From positions 1 through 64,000 of IMG/VR virus record IMGVR_UViG_3300034685_000168: a DNA stretch of 64,000 bases; one strand, given 5' to 3'. This document shows, piece by piece, positions 27,303-35,821 of the stretch. The translations under genes and the position numbers were made by a program. The stretch comes from a virus. The number at the start of each line of letters is the position of its first letter. Positions within the stretch are counted from its first letter, which is position 1. Under the pieces are notes generated by a model. It searched no databases. It was not told where the DNA came from and saw only the letters and a list, made by a program, of their open reading frames with translations.

Positions 27303-27394
27303 TTTAGTAACGCTCCAATCTAGCATAAGTATTCATTTTATATAGAATTATAAAAAGGAATTAATTTTTAAAATTTAAGGAGAATAATAATACA

Positions 27395-28951
27395 ATGGGA
27401 GAAATATTTAATTTATATATTAGTACAAAATATACTAACAATTATGATCAATGGATTAATAATACTAATTCGATGTATAATAAATTATCATTTTATGATA
27501 AAATAAGATTTATCACAAGACAAAAATTTATTGATATTTATTCTAAGCTATTTTTACAGATTCAAGATAATGTATTCAATTCTATTTTCGATGATATAAA
27601 AAAAGATTTAGATTTTAAAATTAAATTATTAATAAAAGAAAGTCAATATAAAGAAAATAGACTTTATTATAATACATTAAATAAAGTTTTAATTGTATTA
27701 AACAATATGGAAGAACAAAATATTACTTTTTCTATTGAAGATCATTTACCTGTATTTTTATCTATGTTCTTAGAAGAAGATAATATATCTAATGTTATTC
27801 CATCAGTTGGTAATTATGATATTATAAAAGGATTAATTTTATTTTTATCTTTTTATAAACGAGGAAATTCACCACATATTAGAAACTATATTGATGAATA
27901 TAATAATTTTAAAAATACTGGTTTATTAAAATTAAATTATAAAAATAATAAAAGTGTAGTTATAGATGATATCATTATTAATAGTAATGGTGGATCATTA
28001 GATTTTAATAATGAAGGTTATGGTGTTGTACTTTTTTTTGAGTATATAAATAGTTTAGATTTAAGTGAATTTAATCATATTAAACTTTTTTCTCTAATTA
28101 CAAACTTATTAATAATAAGAGATAAATTTAATAGTAGTAGATTACAACAATTATTTTCATTTATAAATAAATCAATAATTAAATATTTTAATCCTAATGA
28201 TATGAATAGAGAAAAATGTAATGATATTATATATCAAGAATTAGTTAATTTTTTTCAAATAGCAAATAAAATTTATACTAAATATAGAGTTCCATTTAAT
28301 GAACAAATCGAACTTTATAAATATATTATAATTAATTATGATAAAAATATTGATCAACGATTATTAAGTTATATTACAATAAATGAACAAAATAAAGATA
28401 CTTTATTAAAATCGTTAACAAGTTCTGAAAATGTATTACAAAATAGTTATAATTTTATAACTAAGTTAAACGCAGCGGATGAAGAAGGATTAGAAGATGA
28501 AGAAATCGACGAAGACTTATCCGTTGAAGAAGATGAAGAAGATATTGGCGAAGAAGAAACAGATTCAGATTTGGAAGATGAAGATCTAGGAGATGAAGAT
28601 TTAGGTGACGATGATGAAGATCCTCTAGATGATGAAGTTGAAGGCGATGATGTATCCACTGAAGAAGGTGAAGAAGATACTGGTGGAGAACCTGAACCCA
28701 AAATAGAACATATTTCCGAATTTGACAAAAAAGGTATTGAGATGGAGCTTAATGATGGCGATCCAACACTTGCCGAATTAGCTCTAAGAGAAGAAATAAT
28801 TAAAAAACTTAATAAAGTATTGGCCAATCCAGGTAATTTACCTGCTTCGGAAATAGCTAAACTAAAATATTTTAAATCTCATTGGATTTATTTAATTAGT
28901 GTAAAAACACTTATGGCTATTTTTGAAGAAATTAAAGTTTTTAAAAAATAA
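27395..28951 (+). CDS. Acidic-tailed protein upstream of capsid gene, 518 aa
   Basis: Unrecognised. The first 360 residues are helical. Residues about 365-435 are an extremely acidic low-complexity tract (runs such as EEDEEDIGEEETDSDLEDED). The last 70 residues are helical again. Location directly before the capsid gene (16-base gap, AAGGAG) and acidic helical composition suit a prohead scaffold or core protein, but this is inference. The acidic region uses more G- and C-ending codons than the N-terminal part. Confidence 0.75.
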   Translation: MGEIFNLYISTKYTNNYDQWINNTNSMYNKLSFYDKIRFITRQKFIDIYSKLFLQIQDNVFNSIFDDIKKDLDFKIKLLIKESQYKENRLYYNTLNKVLIVLNNMEEQNITFSIEDHLPVFLSMFLEEDNISNVIPSVGNYDIIKGLILFLSFYKRGNSPHIRNYIDEYNNFKNTGLLKLNYKNNKSVVIDDIIINSNGGSLDFNNEGYGVVLFFEYINSLDLSEFNHIKLFSLITNLLIIRDKFNSSRLQQLFSFINKSIIKYFNPNDMNREKCNDIIYQELVNFFQIANKIYTKYRVPFNEQIELYKYIIINYDKNIDQRLLSYITINEQNKDTLLKSLTSSENVLQNSYNFITKLNAADEEGLEDEEIDEDLSVEEDEEDIGEEETDSDLEDEDLGDEDLGDDDEDPLDDEVEGDDVSTEEGEEDTGGEPEPKIEHISEFDKKGIEMELNDGDPTLAELALREEIIKKLNKVLANPGNLPASEIAKLKYFKSHWIYLISVKTLMAIFEEIKVFKK

Positions 28952-28967
28952 TAAGGAGAATTTATAA

Positions 28968-31115
28968 ATGAGTGACACTCTAAATCTTAACGCAGCCCTA
29001 GCTAGACTAGATAAAGATGATTATTTCAAAGAACCTGATAAAATTAGCACACCTATTACTAAAAGAGCAAAGGTTATTCTTGATCAGTTCGATAGACTAA
29101 ATGACGAAATTGGTCTTGCTAACACATCAACAGATACTGGTGCTTATGTCCTTAACCCAACACTTAATCAAGCTGGTATGGGTTTTGATGCTATTAATAT
29201 TGATCCTGTTTTTGATTTTGTTAAAAATTCAATTAGTGAATCTGTGAGACCTAATGCTAGATCTATCGCAGAACAGACACTTTATACTCTAAATAAAGTT
29301 ACTACTCATGGTGGTAAGTCAGCAGCATTTGCTCTTAACCTAAGTGATAACCCAATGAAAGTTAGTGGGTATAAATCTATTACACCTATTAATAACTCTT
29401 TCAATTTCCTTAAGCCAAATAACCAGTCTTTTGGTGTTGAAATTGATAAAGTTACTTCTGATATTAGAATGACTACTTCTGTGGATATTCTAAGATATCA
29501 TGCAAGTCTAACTCATAAACTTGTTCCTGTTATTCCTACTAAAGATGCTATTATTAGATTTATTAAATCTGATCCAGTTTTCTTTGACGATACTATTCAA
29601 AACAGCAATGAAGATAGTGATTACACTAAACTTGTTTATCTTTATGAAGATGATTCTTTAGTTAAACCTAATCTTCCTAGAGTTGAAGTTCTTGCTATTA
29701 ATGGAGAACCAGTTATTGAAGATGGTATTCTTGCTCCTGGTAAATTCGATCTTCTTAAACTAAGTCTTAATGAAAATAGACCTGGTTATGAATCATTCAA
29801 TAAAACTGATACTATTGCTGATTCTGTGTATGTAGAACATGTTGTAGTTCGTGTTTATGATGGTACAACTGAAGAATTTTTTAAAGTTGCCATTGGTAAA
29901 AATCGTGGTAGACTTTCTATGATGACTAATGCCGATGGCTCTAAAAGAATTTGTAACTACAATACTCAAGTAGCATTTACAGCTGAATCCAAAAAAGTCG
30001 ATGGAACCGTTTCGTCTATCTTTAGTACTGCTCTTGCTGCTGGTGAAGAAATTGTATTCGACCTGGCATTTAGTGTTGACATTCTTCTACGTAATGGACA
30101 GGGTAATTTCCTTCCGTCATTTACACCAATTAAAGCTGTTGGTATTGGTGGTGCTGCTCCACAGGCTCCTGCGGATGCTCTACTAGCACTTCTTCAAACT
30201 AATGCTAATGGTAATAAACTTACAGAATGGAAACCATTCGCAGAATTCTCTGAAGAAAACCTTTCCAAGTCTTCGTTGGAAGTTACTAACCTTATCAGTG
30301 AACCAACATATAATCTTCCTACTGGTACTAACTACTTCTATAGTGAAACCATTATGGACAATGTTGAATCTGATGCTTCAAGAGCAATGAGTGTTATCAA
30401 TGCTATTATTGATATTGGTCAGGGTGGTAAACTTATGGACGATATCTACACCACTCTTATGGAAACAGAAGCTAATGTTAAGATCGATGTTAATGGTAGA
30501 TATCAAGCTAATGGTTGGGATGATCTATTCGTCGCAGGTTCTAAAGTTCTACCTTTTGTTGCTACAGATGGTCTTGATGTTGCTGTACATAAAACTCTAC
30601 AACCTATCGATCTACCTGGTAACGTTAAGCAGGAAGCAGTTCAGAAACTTCTTGAACTAGTAACTAATATTCATCAGGTTACTAAATTCCAGCAGCAACT
30701 TGGTGGTTCCATGGCAAGATATAGAGTGTTCACTTCTGGTGATGTTCTTGGTCTTGTACTTGGAAGAAAATTTACCTATACTCATTTTGAAAATGGTTCT
30801 GAATTCATTGATGGTGGTGCTGGTTACAGACTTGTTCTTGATAACGACACAATACTAGAAATCTTTACAACTACTCAAGCTGATTACTCTGGTAAAATAA
30901 TTGGATTCCCTGTTGTAAGTGATAAAGAATCTGAACTTAACATGGGTGCATTTTATACATTTGGAACAACTGTTGGTCATTATACTCAGACAAGAAGAGA
31001 AGTTATCAACAGAATGGTTGCTAATACAAGAGAATCATTTATTCCTAAGAACCCTATGGGATTCGTTTGTTCTATTTCTAATGTATACCAGATTCTTGAT
31101 GCATACAGACCTTAA
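28968..31115 (+). CDS. Probable major capsid protein, 715 aa
   Basis: The call rests on context and expression signs. It follows a scaffold-like gene, is 715 aa (near the size of jumbo-phage capsid proteins such as phiKZ's), has a strong AAGGAG site, and has by far the most relaxed codon use in the window (CTT, GTT, GGT, AAC, CAG), typical of the most abundant virion protein. The C-terminal region (GHYTQTRREVINRMVANTRE) and a beta-rich middle are compatible with an HK97-type fold, but I cannot confirm the fold by reading. A strong terminator follows. Confidence 0.7.
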   Translation: MSDTLNLNAALARLDKDDYFKEPDKISTPITKRAKVILDQFDRLNDEIGLANTSTDTGAYVLNPTLNQAGMGFDAINIDPVFDFVKNSISESVRPNARSIAEQTLYTLNKVTTHGGKSAAFALNLSDNPMKVSGYKSITPINNSFNFLKPNNQSFGVEIDKVTSDIRMTTSVDILRYHASLTHKLVPVIPTKDAIIRFIKSDPVFFDDTIQNSNEDSDYTKLVYLYEDDSLVKPNLPRVEVLAINGEPVIEDGILAPGKFDLLKLSLNENRPGYESFNKTDTIADSVYVEHVVVRVYDGTTEEFFKVAIGKNRGRLSMMTNADGSKRICNYNTQVAFTAESKKVDGTVSSIFSTALAAGEEIVFDLAFSVDILLRNGQGNFLPSFTPIKAVGIGGAAPQAPADALLALLQTNANGNKLTEWKPFAEFSEENLSKSSLEVTNLISEPTYNLPTGTNYFYSETIMDNVESDASRAMSVINAIIDIGQGGKLMDDIYTTLMETEANVKIDVNGRYQANGWDDLFVAGSKVLPFVATDGLDVAVHKTLQPIDLPGNVKQEAVQKLLELVTNIHQVTKFQQQLGGSMARYRVFTSGDVLGLVLGRKFTYTHFENGSEFIDGGAGYRLVLDNDTILEIFTTTQADYSGKIIGFPVVSDKESELNMGAFYTFGTTVGHYTQTRREVINRMVANTRESFIPKNPMGFVCSISNVYQILDAYRP

Positions 31116-31164
31116 TTTATAAGTCCTCTTACCTTAGAATAAAGGTGATCGTTATAATACCTTA

Positions 31165-31200
31165 GTTATAGGATACGGTGTAAAAGCCGTATCCTATAAC
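31165..31200 (+). terminator. Terminator after capsid gene
   Basis: A 14-bp stem GTTATAGGATACGG/CCGTATCCTATAAC with an 8-base loop, about 50 bases past the capsid stop. It separates the capsid gene from the polymerase-like gene. Confidence 0.8.
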
Positions 31201-31265
31201 TTAAAATTATATATATTTATCATATTATATTTAAAAGAGATTTTTAATGAAAGAGGAGTTTAATT

Positions 31266-32966
31266 ATGTCTAATCAAGGAGAATGGGTAGTTGTTCATAC
31301 TTGTAGTTTTTTAACTAATAAACAAAATATAACTAAACCTATACCTAACTTTTACAACAATGATGTTAAGACATTGACTGAAGTTGTAAAATTAACTTTA
31401 CAAAATAATGTAACAGGAGAAGTTAAATCTAAATATATAGAAAATCCCATGAGAAGTTTCTATATAGCTAAACCACAATTTAGAGATCCTAATTCTCCAT
31501 ATTATTATAATTATAAAAAAGAAAATGAATCATTAGATAATTTAGATGAATATAAATGTATTAATAAAGATTTACCTATAGAAATTATGAAAGCATTAGG
31601 AGAATCAACATTCGGTTATAGAGGTCTTAGTTTAAAACAAGCATGTAATAGTCCTTATGTATATGGAGCCGATATACCACAAGAAGTTATATTTAAACAT
31701 GCTATTAATAGTAAAGTGGAACATGGGTTAAGTAAAATTAACACAGGTTTTCTCGACTTAGAAACTTCTGTATTACCTACCTCTAAAAATAAAGTAATTA
31801 TTAGTTCTTTCATAGATAATAATTATAATTTATATATAACAGTTTTAAAAGATTTTCTTCCTAAAGACTGGACAGAAGAAGATATTACTAATCATGTAAA
31901 AGAAAGACTTAAAAATGTTATATTGGATTATGGTTTAAAAATTACTATAGATTATTTTAAAACCGAAACTGAAGTAATCTTACATTCATTAAAACAAATA
32001 CATGAAAGTAATATTTGTATGTGTGGTATCTGGAATATAGATTTCGATATTCCACGTATTATAGAGCGATTACAGTTTTTAGGTGTAGATGTTAATATGG
32101 CATTTAACTCTCCTAAAACTCCTAAAAAATATAGATTTTTTCAATATTTAAAAGATCATGCTCAAGTCGCACATATTACAGATAAATGGCATGTTGCTGT
32201 CACTGGTTCTAATGTATTTTTTTATGATAGTATGTGTCTCTATAGTAGAGAAAGAAAGATTAAAGGAAGAGAGAAAAATTATCAACTTGGTTACATAAGT
32301 AGTATAGAAACAGATTTAACTAAATTAAGTTTTGGTAAAGAAAAAGGTCATTATGAAATGCAAAGTGATCCTAATAATTTCCCTGACTATATTGCTTATG
32401 GTGGACTAGATCCTTCATTATTACGTATAATGGAATCTAAGAATAATGATACTGTTGCATTAATAAGTGGATTAAATGATAGTAGAGTTCAAGATTATGC
32501 AAGAGCAACTGTATGTTTACGAGATGACTTATTCGCTTATTATAAAAAAATAAATAGGATAAATGGTTCTGTTGGTACTGCTGATGCTATGATGACTAAA
32601 TGGGATAAGTATATACCAGCAGTTGGTGGTAATGTATTAGATCCATCTTTATGTTTTGGTACTGGATTAAAATGTCTTAGAGAAGCACCATCTATAGTAA
32701 CCAATATAAGTAGAGCTGTATGTGATATAGATGTTAGTTCTATGTATCCTAACTTAAATATTACTTTTAATATTAGTAAGAAAACTAAATTATCTACTTG
32801 TATTTATATAGTAGATGAAAATAAAAAGAATTATGATTTAGTCCAATTTTTTAGTCATATAGTAAGTCCCCATGAAAATGCAGTTAGAATATGTAATGAA
32901 TATTTTAATTTACCTGATTATATACAAATGGAAAATATAGTAGATTCTATGTTAGAAAAAAAATAG
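31266..32966 (+). CDS. Family-B DNA polymerase, N-terminal part only, 566 aa
   Basis: Exonuclease motif I FLDLETS (D164, E166) and motif II IWNIDFDIPRI (N257, D261) are present. Polymerase motif A appears as DVSSMYPNLN (D489), followed by NISKKT, which matches the NISPET region of T4 gp43. The protein stops at residue 566 before motifs B (KxxxNxxYG) and C (YxDTD). At the expected exonuclease III position, Y-x3-D reads Y411ARAT415, so the Asp is lost. A terminator follows at once, so this is not a local frameshift. It is either one half of a split polymerase or a degenerate paralogue. The start follows AGAGGAG. Confidence 0.75.
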   Translation: MSNQGEWVVVHTCSFLTNKQNITKPIPNFYNNDVKTLTEVVKLTLQNNVTGEVKSKYIENPMRSFYIAKPQFRDPNSPYYYNYKKENESLDNLDEYKCINKDLPIEIMKALGESTFGYRGLSLKQACNSPYVYGADIPQEVIFKHAINSKVEHGLSKINTGFLDLETSVLPTSKNKVIISSFIDNNYNLYITVLKDFLPKDWTEEDITNHVKERLKNVILDYGLKITIDYFKTETEVILHSLKQIHESNICMCGIWNIDFDIPRIIERLQFLGVDVNMAFNSPKTPKKYRFFQYLKDHAQVAHITDKWHVAVTGSNVFFYDSMCLYSRERKIKGREKNYQLGYISSIETDLTKLSFGKEKGHYEMQSDPNNFPDYIAYGGLDPSLLRIMESKNNDTVALISGLNDSRVQDYARATVCLRDDLFAYYKKINRINGSVGTADAMMTKWDKYIPAVGGNVLDPSLCFGTGLKCLREAPSIVTNISRAVCDIDVSSMYPNLNITFNISKKTKLSTCIYIVDENKKNYDLVQFFSHIVSPHENAVRICNEYFNLPDYIQMENIVDSMLEKK

Positions 32967-32979
32967 ATTAATATTATTA

Positions 32980-33016
32980 ACTTATATAAGAGGGAATAAA
33001 ACCCTCTTATATAAGT
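32980..33016. terminator. Bidirectional terminator
   Basis: A 15-bp stem ACTTATATAAGAGGG/CCCTCTTATATAAGT with a 7-base loop and T-run, between the convergent polymerase-like gene and the 129-aa gene. Confidence 0.85.
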
Positions 33017-33018
33017 TT

Positions 33019-33408
33019 TTATAATGTATTATAGACTTCATTATTAATAGGTTTTTTAATAGGAATAGTTCCTATTATTTTACACTGGTAATTTTCTTTT
33101 ACTTCTTCTTCTTTTTTGAAGTTATATACCCATGTCCTTAGATATGGATATTTAGAATAAATTGATTCCAATAATTTTCTTGTTGTCATACTTTGCATAT
33201 TGTCAGAATGATTAGCAAGTAATATTACTGGTTTTGCATTTTCATATGGTAAGAAAGATCTTAAAATATAAAAATCTTTATTAAGATCAACTTTTTGTTT
33301 CGTTTTTTCTTTATTTACAAATTCAGCAAGTTCTAAACCATATTTGTAAATATAGACTTCTTTTCTTGTATTATCCATTGTAATACAATCTTTAACAATA
33401 ATCTTCAT
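33019..33408 (-). CDS. Hypothetical protein, 129 aa
   Basis: Unrecognised. Beta-rich N-terminus (MKIIVKDCITMDN) and a central DFYILRSFLPYENAKPVILL that could be a Rossmann-like strand, then basic and acidic helices. The start follows AAAGGAG. It has an unusually long leader (33409-33580) with two hairpins, so post-transcriptional control is possible. Confidence 0.7.
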   Translation of the reverse strand: MKIIVKDCITMDNTRKEVYIYKYGLELAEFVNKEKTKQKVDLNKDFYILRSFLPYENAKPVILLANHSDNMQSMTTRKLLESIYSKYPYLRTWVYNFKKEEEVKENYQCKIIGTIPIKKPINNEVYNTL

Positions 33409-33580
33409 TTTAGTTAAACTCCTTTAGTTAAGTTTTTTACATAAAACTCCCATAGTTTAAATTACATTAAAAACTTGTTGATTTTCAATACGAAAAAGTC
33501 TCTAGAATTTTAAAAATCAACTAGGGTGTATGATGATACAACCCCTATCTAAATCTTATGAAATCTTTAATTAATAAATA
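33409..33580 (-). promoter_or_regulatory. Structured leader upstream of the 129-aa gene
   Basis: About 170 bases without a credible gene. Read on the minus strand there are two inverted repeats: GGGG(T)TGTAT-CATC-ATACACCC at about 33515-33538, and GTTGATTTT ... AAAATCAAC enclosing about 27 bases at about 33477-33520. A nine-codon frame (MGVLCKKLN) lies just before the gene's ribosome site. It may be a regulatory leader, a small RNA, or simply a promoter region. No known riboswitch is recognised. Confidence 0.4.
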
Positions 33581-33612
33581 ATAAGTGTAGGTCAATATTG
33601 ACCTACACTTAT
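33581..33612. terminator. Perfect 32-bp palindrome, probable terminator
   Basis: ATAAGTGTAGGTCAAT and its exact complement, eight bases past the stop of the 150-aa minus gene at 33621. Confidence 0.7.
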
Positions 33613-33620
33613 CTAATATT

Positions 33621-34073
33621 TTAAAAATATTTAAATTCCAATTTCATTGGTTCATATTTTCTAAACTCTTGTCTATCATTTTGATTTTTATATATTATTT
33701 TCTTTAAAACAATTGAAGAAAAATTAATATTTAATAACATATTGTATGGTTCAGTTTCATTTATGTTATTATATATATTTTCAAAATTATTATTTAATTC
33801 TAAAACAACATTTTCATTTAATTTAAAAGTTTTATTTGTTTCATTTATTATAAGGTTACTATCATCTTTCATTATTTTACATTTAAACAAATGATCTTTT
33901 AAATCCAAATCTTTAATTGTTACAAGAAAATTATGTGTAGATTGTGTTGAATCTATATATGAAAATAAAATAGATTTATTGTTATTAAGTAAAAGAAGTA
34001 GTTGTTCTTTATAATCTTCTTTTACTTCGAAATAACCTGTGAGTTTTCCAGTATATTTACCTAAATAATTCAT
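33621..34073 (-). CDS. Hypothetical protein, 150 aa
   Basis: Unrecognised small protein, Asn/Leu/Lys-rich, with alternating beta strands (FLVTIKDLDL, NVVLELNN, FSSIVLKKIIY). The start at 34073 follows AGAGG. It lies 13 bases after the Pro/Gly/Tyr-rich 126-aa gene and is probably co-transcribed with it from the promoter motif at 34515. Confidence 0.7.
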   Translation of the reverse strand: MNYLGKYTGKLTGYFEVKEDYKEQLLLLLNNNKSILFSYIDSTQSTHNFLVTIKDLDLKDHLFKCKIMKDDSNLIINETNKTFKLNENVVLELNNNFENIYNNINETEPYNMLLNINFSSIVLKKIIYKNQNDRQEFRKYEPMKLEFKYF

Positions 34074-34086
34074 TATGCACTACCTC

Positions 34087-34467
34087 TTAAATTGCTGGTT
34101 GTTTCATATTATACCCATAACCATTAGGTCTGTTATAACTAGGTATACCTGTTCCATATCCTGTATTCATAGGATAACCATGGTGCGGTGGTGGATACCC
34201 ATATCCAGGTACTGGAGAACCTTGTTGAGGATAACCATGATGGGGCTGTGGATATATTGGTGGTGGTGTATATGATTGTGTTGGTGGATATCCACCAGGA
34301 TTGTATTGTGGTGCTTGAGGATTAATACGATTAGCACCAATACATTCCCTCAATTTTTCCATCCGTTCTTCCATAAATTGAACTTGTTTTACATACGTAT
34401 TAAATGTATGTTTCATTTCTGTAAGAGTTTGTTCAATCAAACTCAATTCTTCTGATGCGGTTGTCAT
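34087..34467 (-). CDS. Coiled-coil protein with Pro/Gly/Tyr-rich tail, 126 aa
   Basis: Residues 1-45 form a helix with coiled-coil character (LSLIEQTLTEMKHTFNTYVK). Residues about 50-126 are a disordered low-complexity tail of Pro, Gly, Tyr and His repeats (NPGGYPPTQSYTPPPIYP, PQPHHGYPQQ, YGYPPPHHGYP). Such tails mediate multivalent or surface interactions. No family is recognised. It has its own promoter motif, back to back with the RuvC-like gene on the other strand. Confidence 0.75.
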   Translation of the reverse strand: MTTASEELSLIEQTLTEMKHTFNTYVKQVQFMEERMEKLRECIGANRINPQAPQYNPGGYPPTQSYTPPPIYPQPHHGYPQQGSPVPGYGYPPPHHGYPMNTGYGTGIPSYNRPNGYGYNMKQPAI

Positions 34468-34514
34468 AATTAAATTTCCTTTTTAATTTAGTTTAAAAAT
34501 ATATTTTTAGACTC

Positions 34515-34556
34515 TATATCATAACTGTAATATATAAATAAAAATGATGTGAAATA
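34515..34556 (-). promoter_or_regulatory. Conserved phage promoter motif (site 6)
   Basis: The minus strand reads TTTCACATCATTTTT, then ATTTATATATTACAG and TTATGATATAGA, upstream of the 126-aa gene. The plus gene for the RuvC-like protein starts 59 bases to the right, so the region is divergent. Confidence 0.6.
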
Positions 34557-34614
34557 TAAAAAGTTTATTATGTTATAATTAAACTGTAAAAAATAACATA
34601 AGGATTTGAGTATT

Positions 34615-35190
34615 ATGAGAAAACCAAAAAATATAATTAGAGTTATGGGAATAGATCCAGGATACACATGTTTAGGTTGGAGTATAATAGATTATAATCC
34701 AGATGATAATACTAAAACAGTAATTAAAACTGGAGATATAAAAAGCAATTATGTTGCTAAAAAGAGAAAAGATGAGATATTAAAATTTAATTCTAAAATG
34801 GTAAGTTCATCTGTATTAAAAGAATCTATAAATCCAGTATTAGAAACTTATAAACCTGATTATATAGCATCTGAAGATGCATTCTTTTATAGAGCAGCAT
34901 TTTCAGCATATTTATCAATTGCTTTATGTATTAATGTTATAGAAACAATATTATACGAACAATATCAAAAACCTCTTTATAAATATAAACCTAAATATAT
35001 TAAATTAATATTTACTGGTAATGGTAATGCTTCTAAAACATTAATGAAAGAAACTGTATTGAATAATGATTCTATTATATTTAAACAAAAATCATTAGTT
35101 ATACATGATAAGTTAAGTGAGCATATATATGATTCAATAGCTGTAGCAACTGTATTTTTAACACAAGAAATAATACCTAATTTAAAATAA
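34615..35190 (+). CDS. RuvC-like Holliday junction resolvase, 191 aa
   Basis: RNase H-fold landmarks: VMGIDPGYTCLGW at the N-terminus (first catalytic Asp), DYIASEDAFF in the middle (catalytic Glu), and HIYDSIAVA near the C-terminus (final Asp). This matches RuvC/poxvirus A22-type resolvases found in phages. It probably trims branched DNA before packaging. I start at ATG 34615, ten bases after AAGGA, rather than the TTG at 34606, which touches the ribosome site. A monocistronic plus unit ending at a strong terminator. Confidence 0.85.
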   Translation: MRKPKNIIRVMGIDPGYTCLGWSIIDYNPDDNTKTVIKTGDIKSNYVAKKRKDEILKFNSKMVSSSVLKESINPVLETYKPDYIASEDAFFYRAAFSAYLSIALCINVIETILYEQYQKPLYKYKPKYIKLIFTGNGNASKTLMKETVLNNDSIIFKQKSLVIHDKLSEHIYDSIAVATVFLTQEIIPNLK

Positions 35191-35200
35191 AAAAAATAAT

Positions 35201-35232
35201 ACTACTAGAGAGGACAAAACCTCTCTAGTAGT
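35201..35232. terminator. Bidirectional terminator
   Basis: A 13-bp stem ACTACTAGAGAGG/CCTCTCTAGTAGT with a 6-base loop, flanked by A- and T-runs, between convergent genes ending at 35190 and 35256. Confidence 0.85.
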
Positions 35233-35255
35233 TAATTAGGTATAAATAATATTAT

Positions 35256-35666
35256 TTACTTTCTTGCTTTAGAAACTCTTTCTCTAATATCTTTATAAAC
35301 AGTTTCCATTTCTTTATTTCTTCTTTTAAAAAGTTTTACAGAAACATTACCATGTACTTTATCAGTTGTTCCTGTCTGAAGATTTCTTATTTCTTTTTCT
35401 TCTTCATATTTAAATGTAACACCGGAGCCTGAACCAGTGAAAACATTGATTTTACAGTTCTCACCTTTTTCCTCTCCAATTTTTCCAATATATTCCATAC
35501 CTGAAAGAATCATTTTATTATCAGCATCTTCTTTCTTCTTAAGAAGATCTTTAGAAAAACCTTCTTCTTTCATGTAATCTACATATGTAGACTTTTCAAC
35601 TTTGGCTTCGTGGTAATCACCCTTCTTTGTAAATTCAACGTTGTCGAACATTTTTACTTCTGTCAT
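35256..35666 (-). CDS. Hypothetical protein, 136 aa, probably well expressed
   Basis: Unrecognised, charged (Lys and Glu rich), with a Gly/Ser turn VFTGSGSGVTFKYEEEKE in the middle. Codon use is more relaxed than its neighbours and the ribosome site (TTAAGGAG) is strong, so expression is probably high. Size and charge would fit a small DNA- or protein-binding phage factor, without specific support. Confidence 0.7.
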   Translation of the reverse strand: MTEVKMFDNVEFTKKGDYHEAKVEKSTYVDYMKEEGFSKDLLKKKEDADNKMILSGMEYIGKIGEEKGENCKINVFTGSGSGVTFKYEEEKEIRNLQTGTTDKVHGNVSVKLFKRRNKEMETVYKDIRERVSKARK

Positions 35667-35765
35667 TTTAAACTCCTTAATTGATTATAAGATTAAATTA
35701 TTAATTAATAAATTAATCAACACATACTTTTTTTATATTAAGTAGTATTAATTAACTATAGTGTT

Positions 35766-35808
35766 ATAACATATTAATGCACTGTAAAAAAGTACACTAA
35801 TATGTTAT
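35766..35808 (-). terminator. Probable terminator
   Basis: An 11-bp stem ATAACATATTA/TAATATGTTAT around a 21-base loop with an inner TGTA/TACA pair, 13 bases past the stop of the 204-aa gene. Weaker than most because it is AT-only. Confidence 0.5.
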
Positions 35809-35821
35809 GGGTTGATGAGTT

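Noticed and set aside
28447-28827. Minus-strand serine-rich frame
   Set aside because: It is the complement of the acidic tract (GAA/GAT become TTC/ATC) of the 518-aa gene; the serine run is a mirror artefact and it has no ribosome site.
30001-31122. Several leucine-rich plus frames within the capsid gene
   Set aside because: They are +1 shadows of the relaxed CTT/GTT codons of the capsid gene and lack ribosome sites.
31253-31276. Leader peptide MKEEFNYV overlapping the polymerase start
   Set aside because: An eight-codon frame containing the gene's own ribosome site is likely to occur by chance, and it has no upstream ribosome site.
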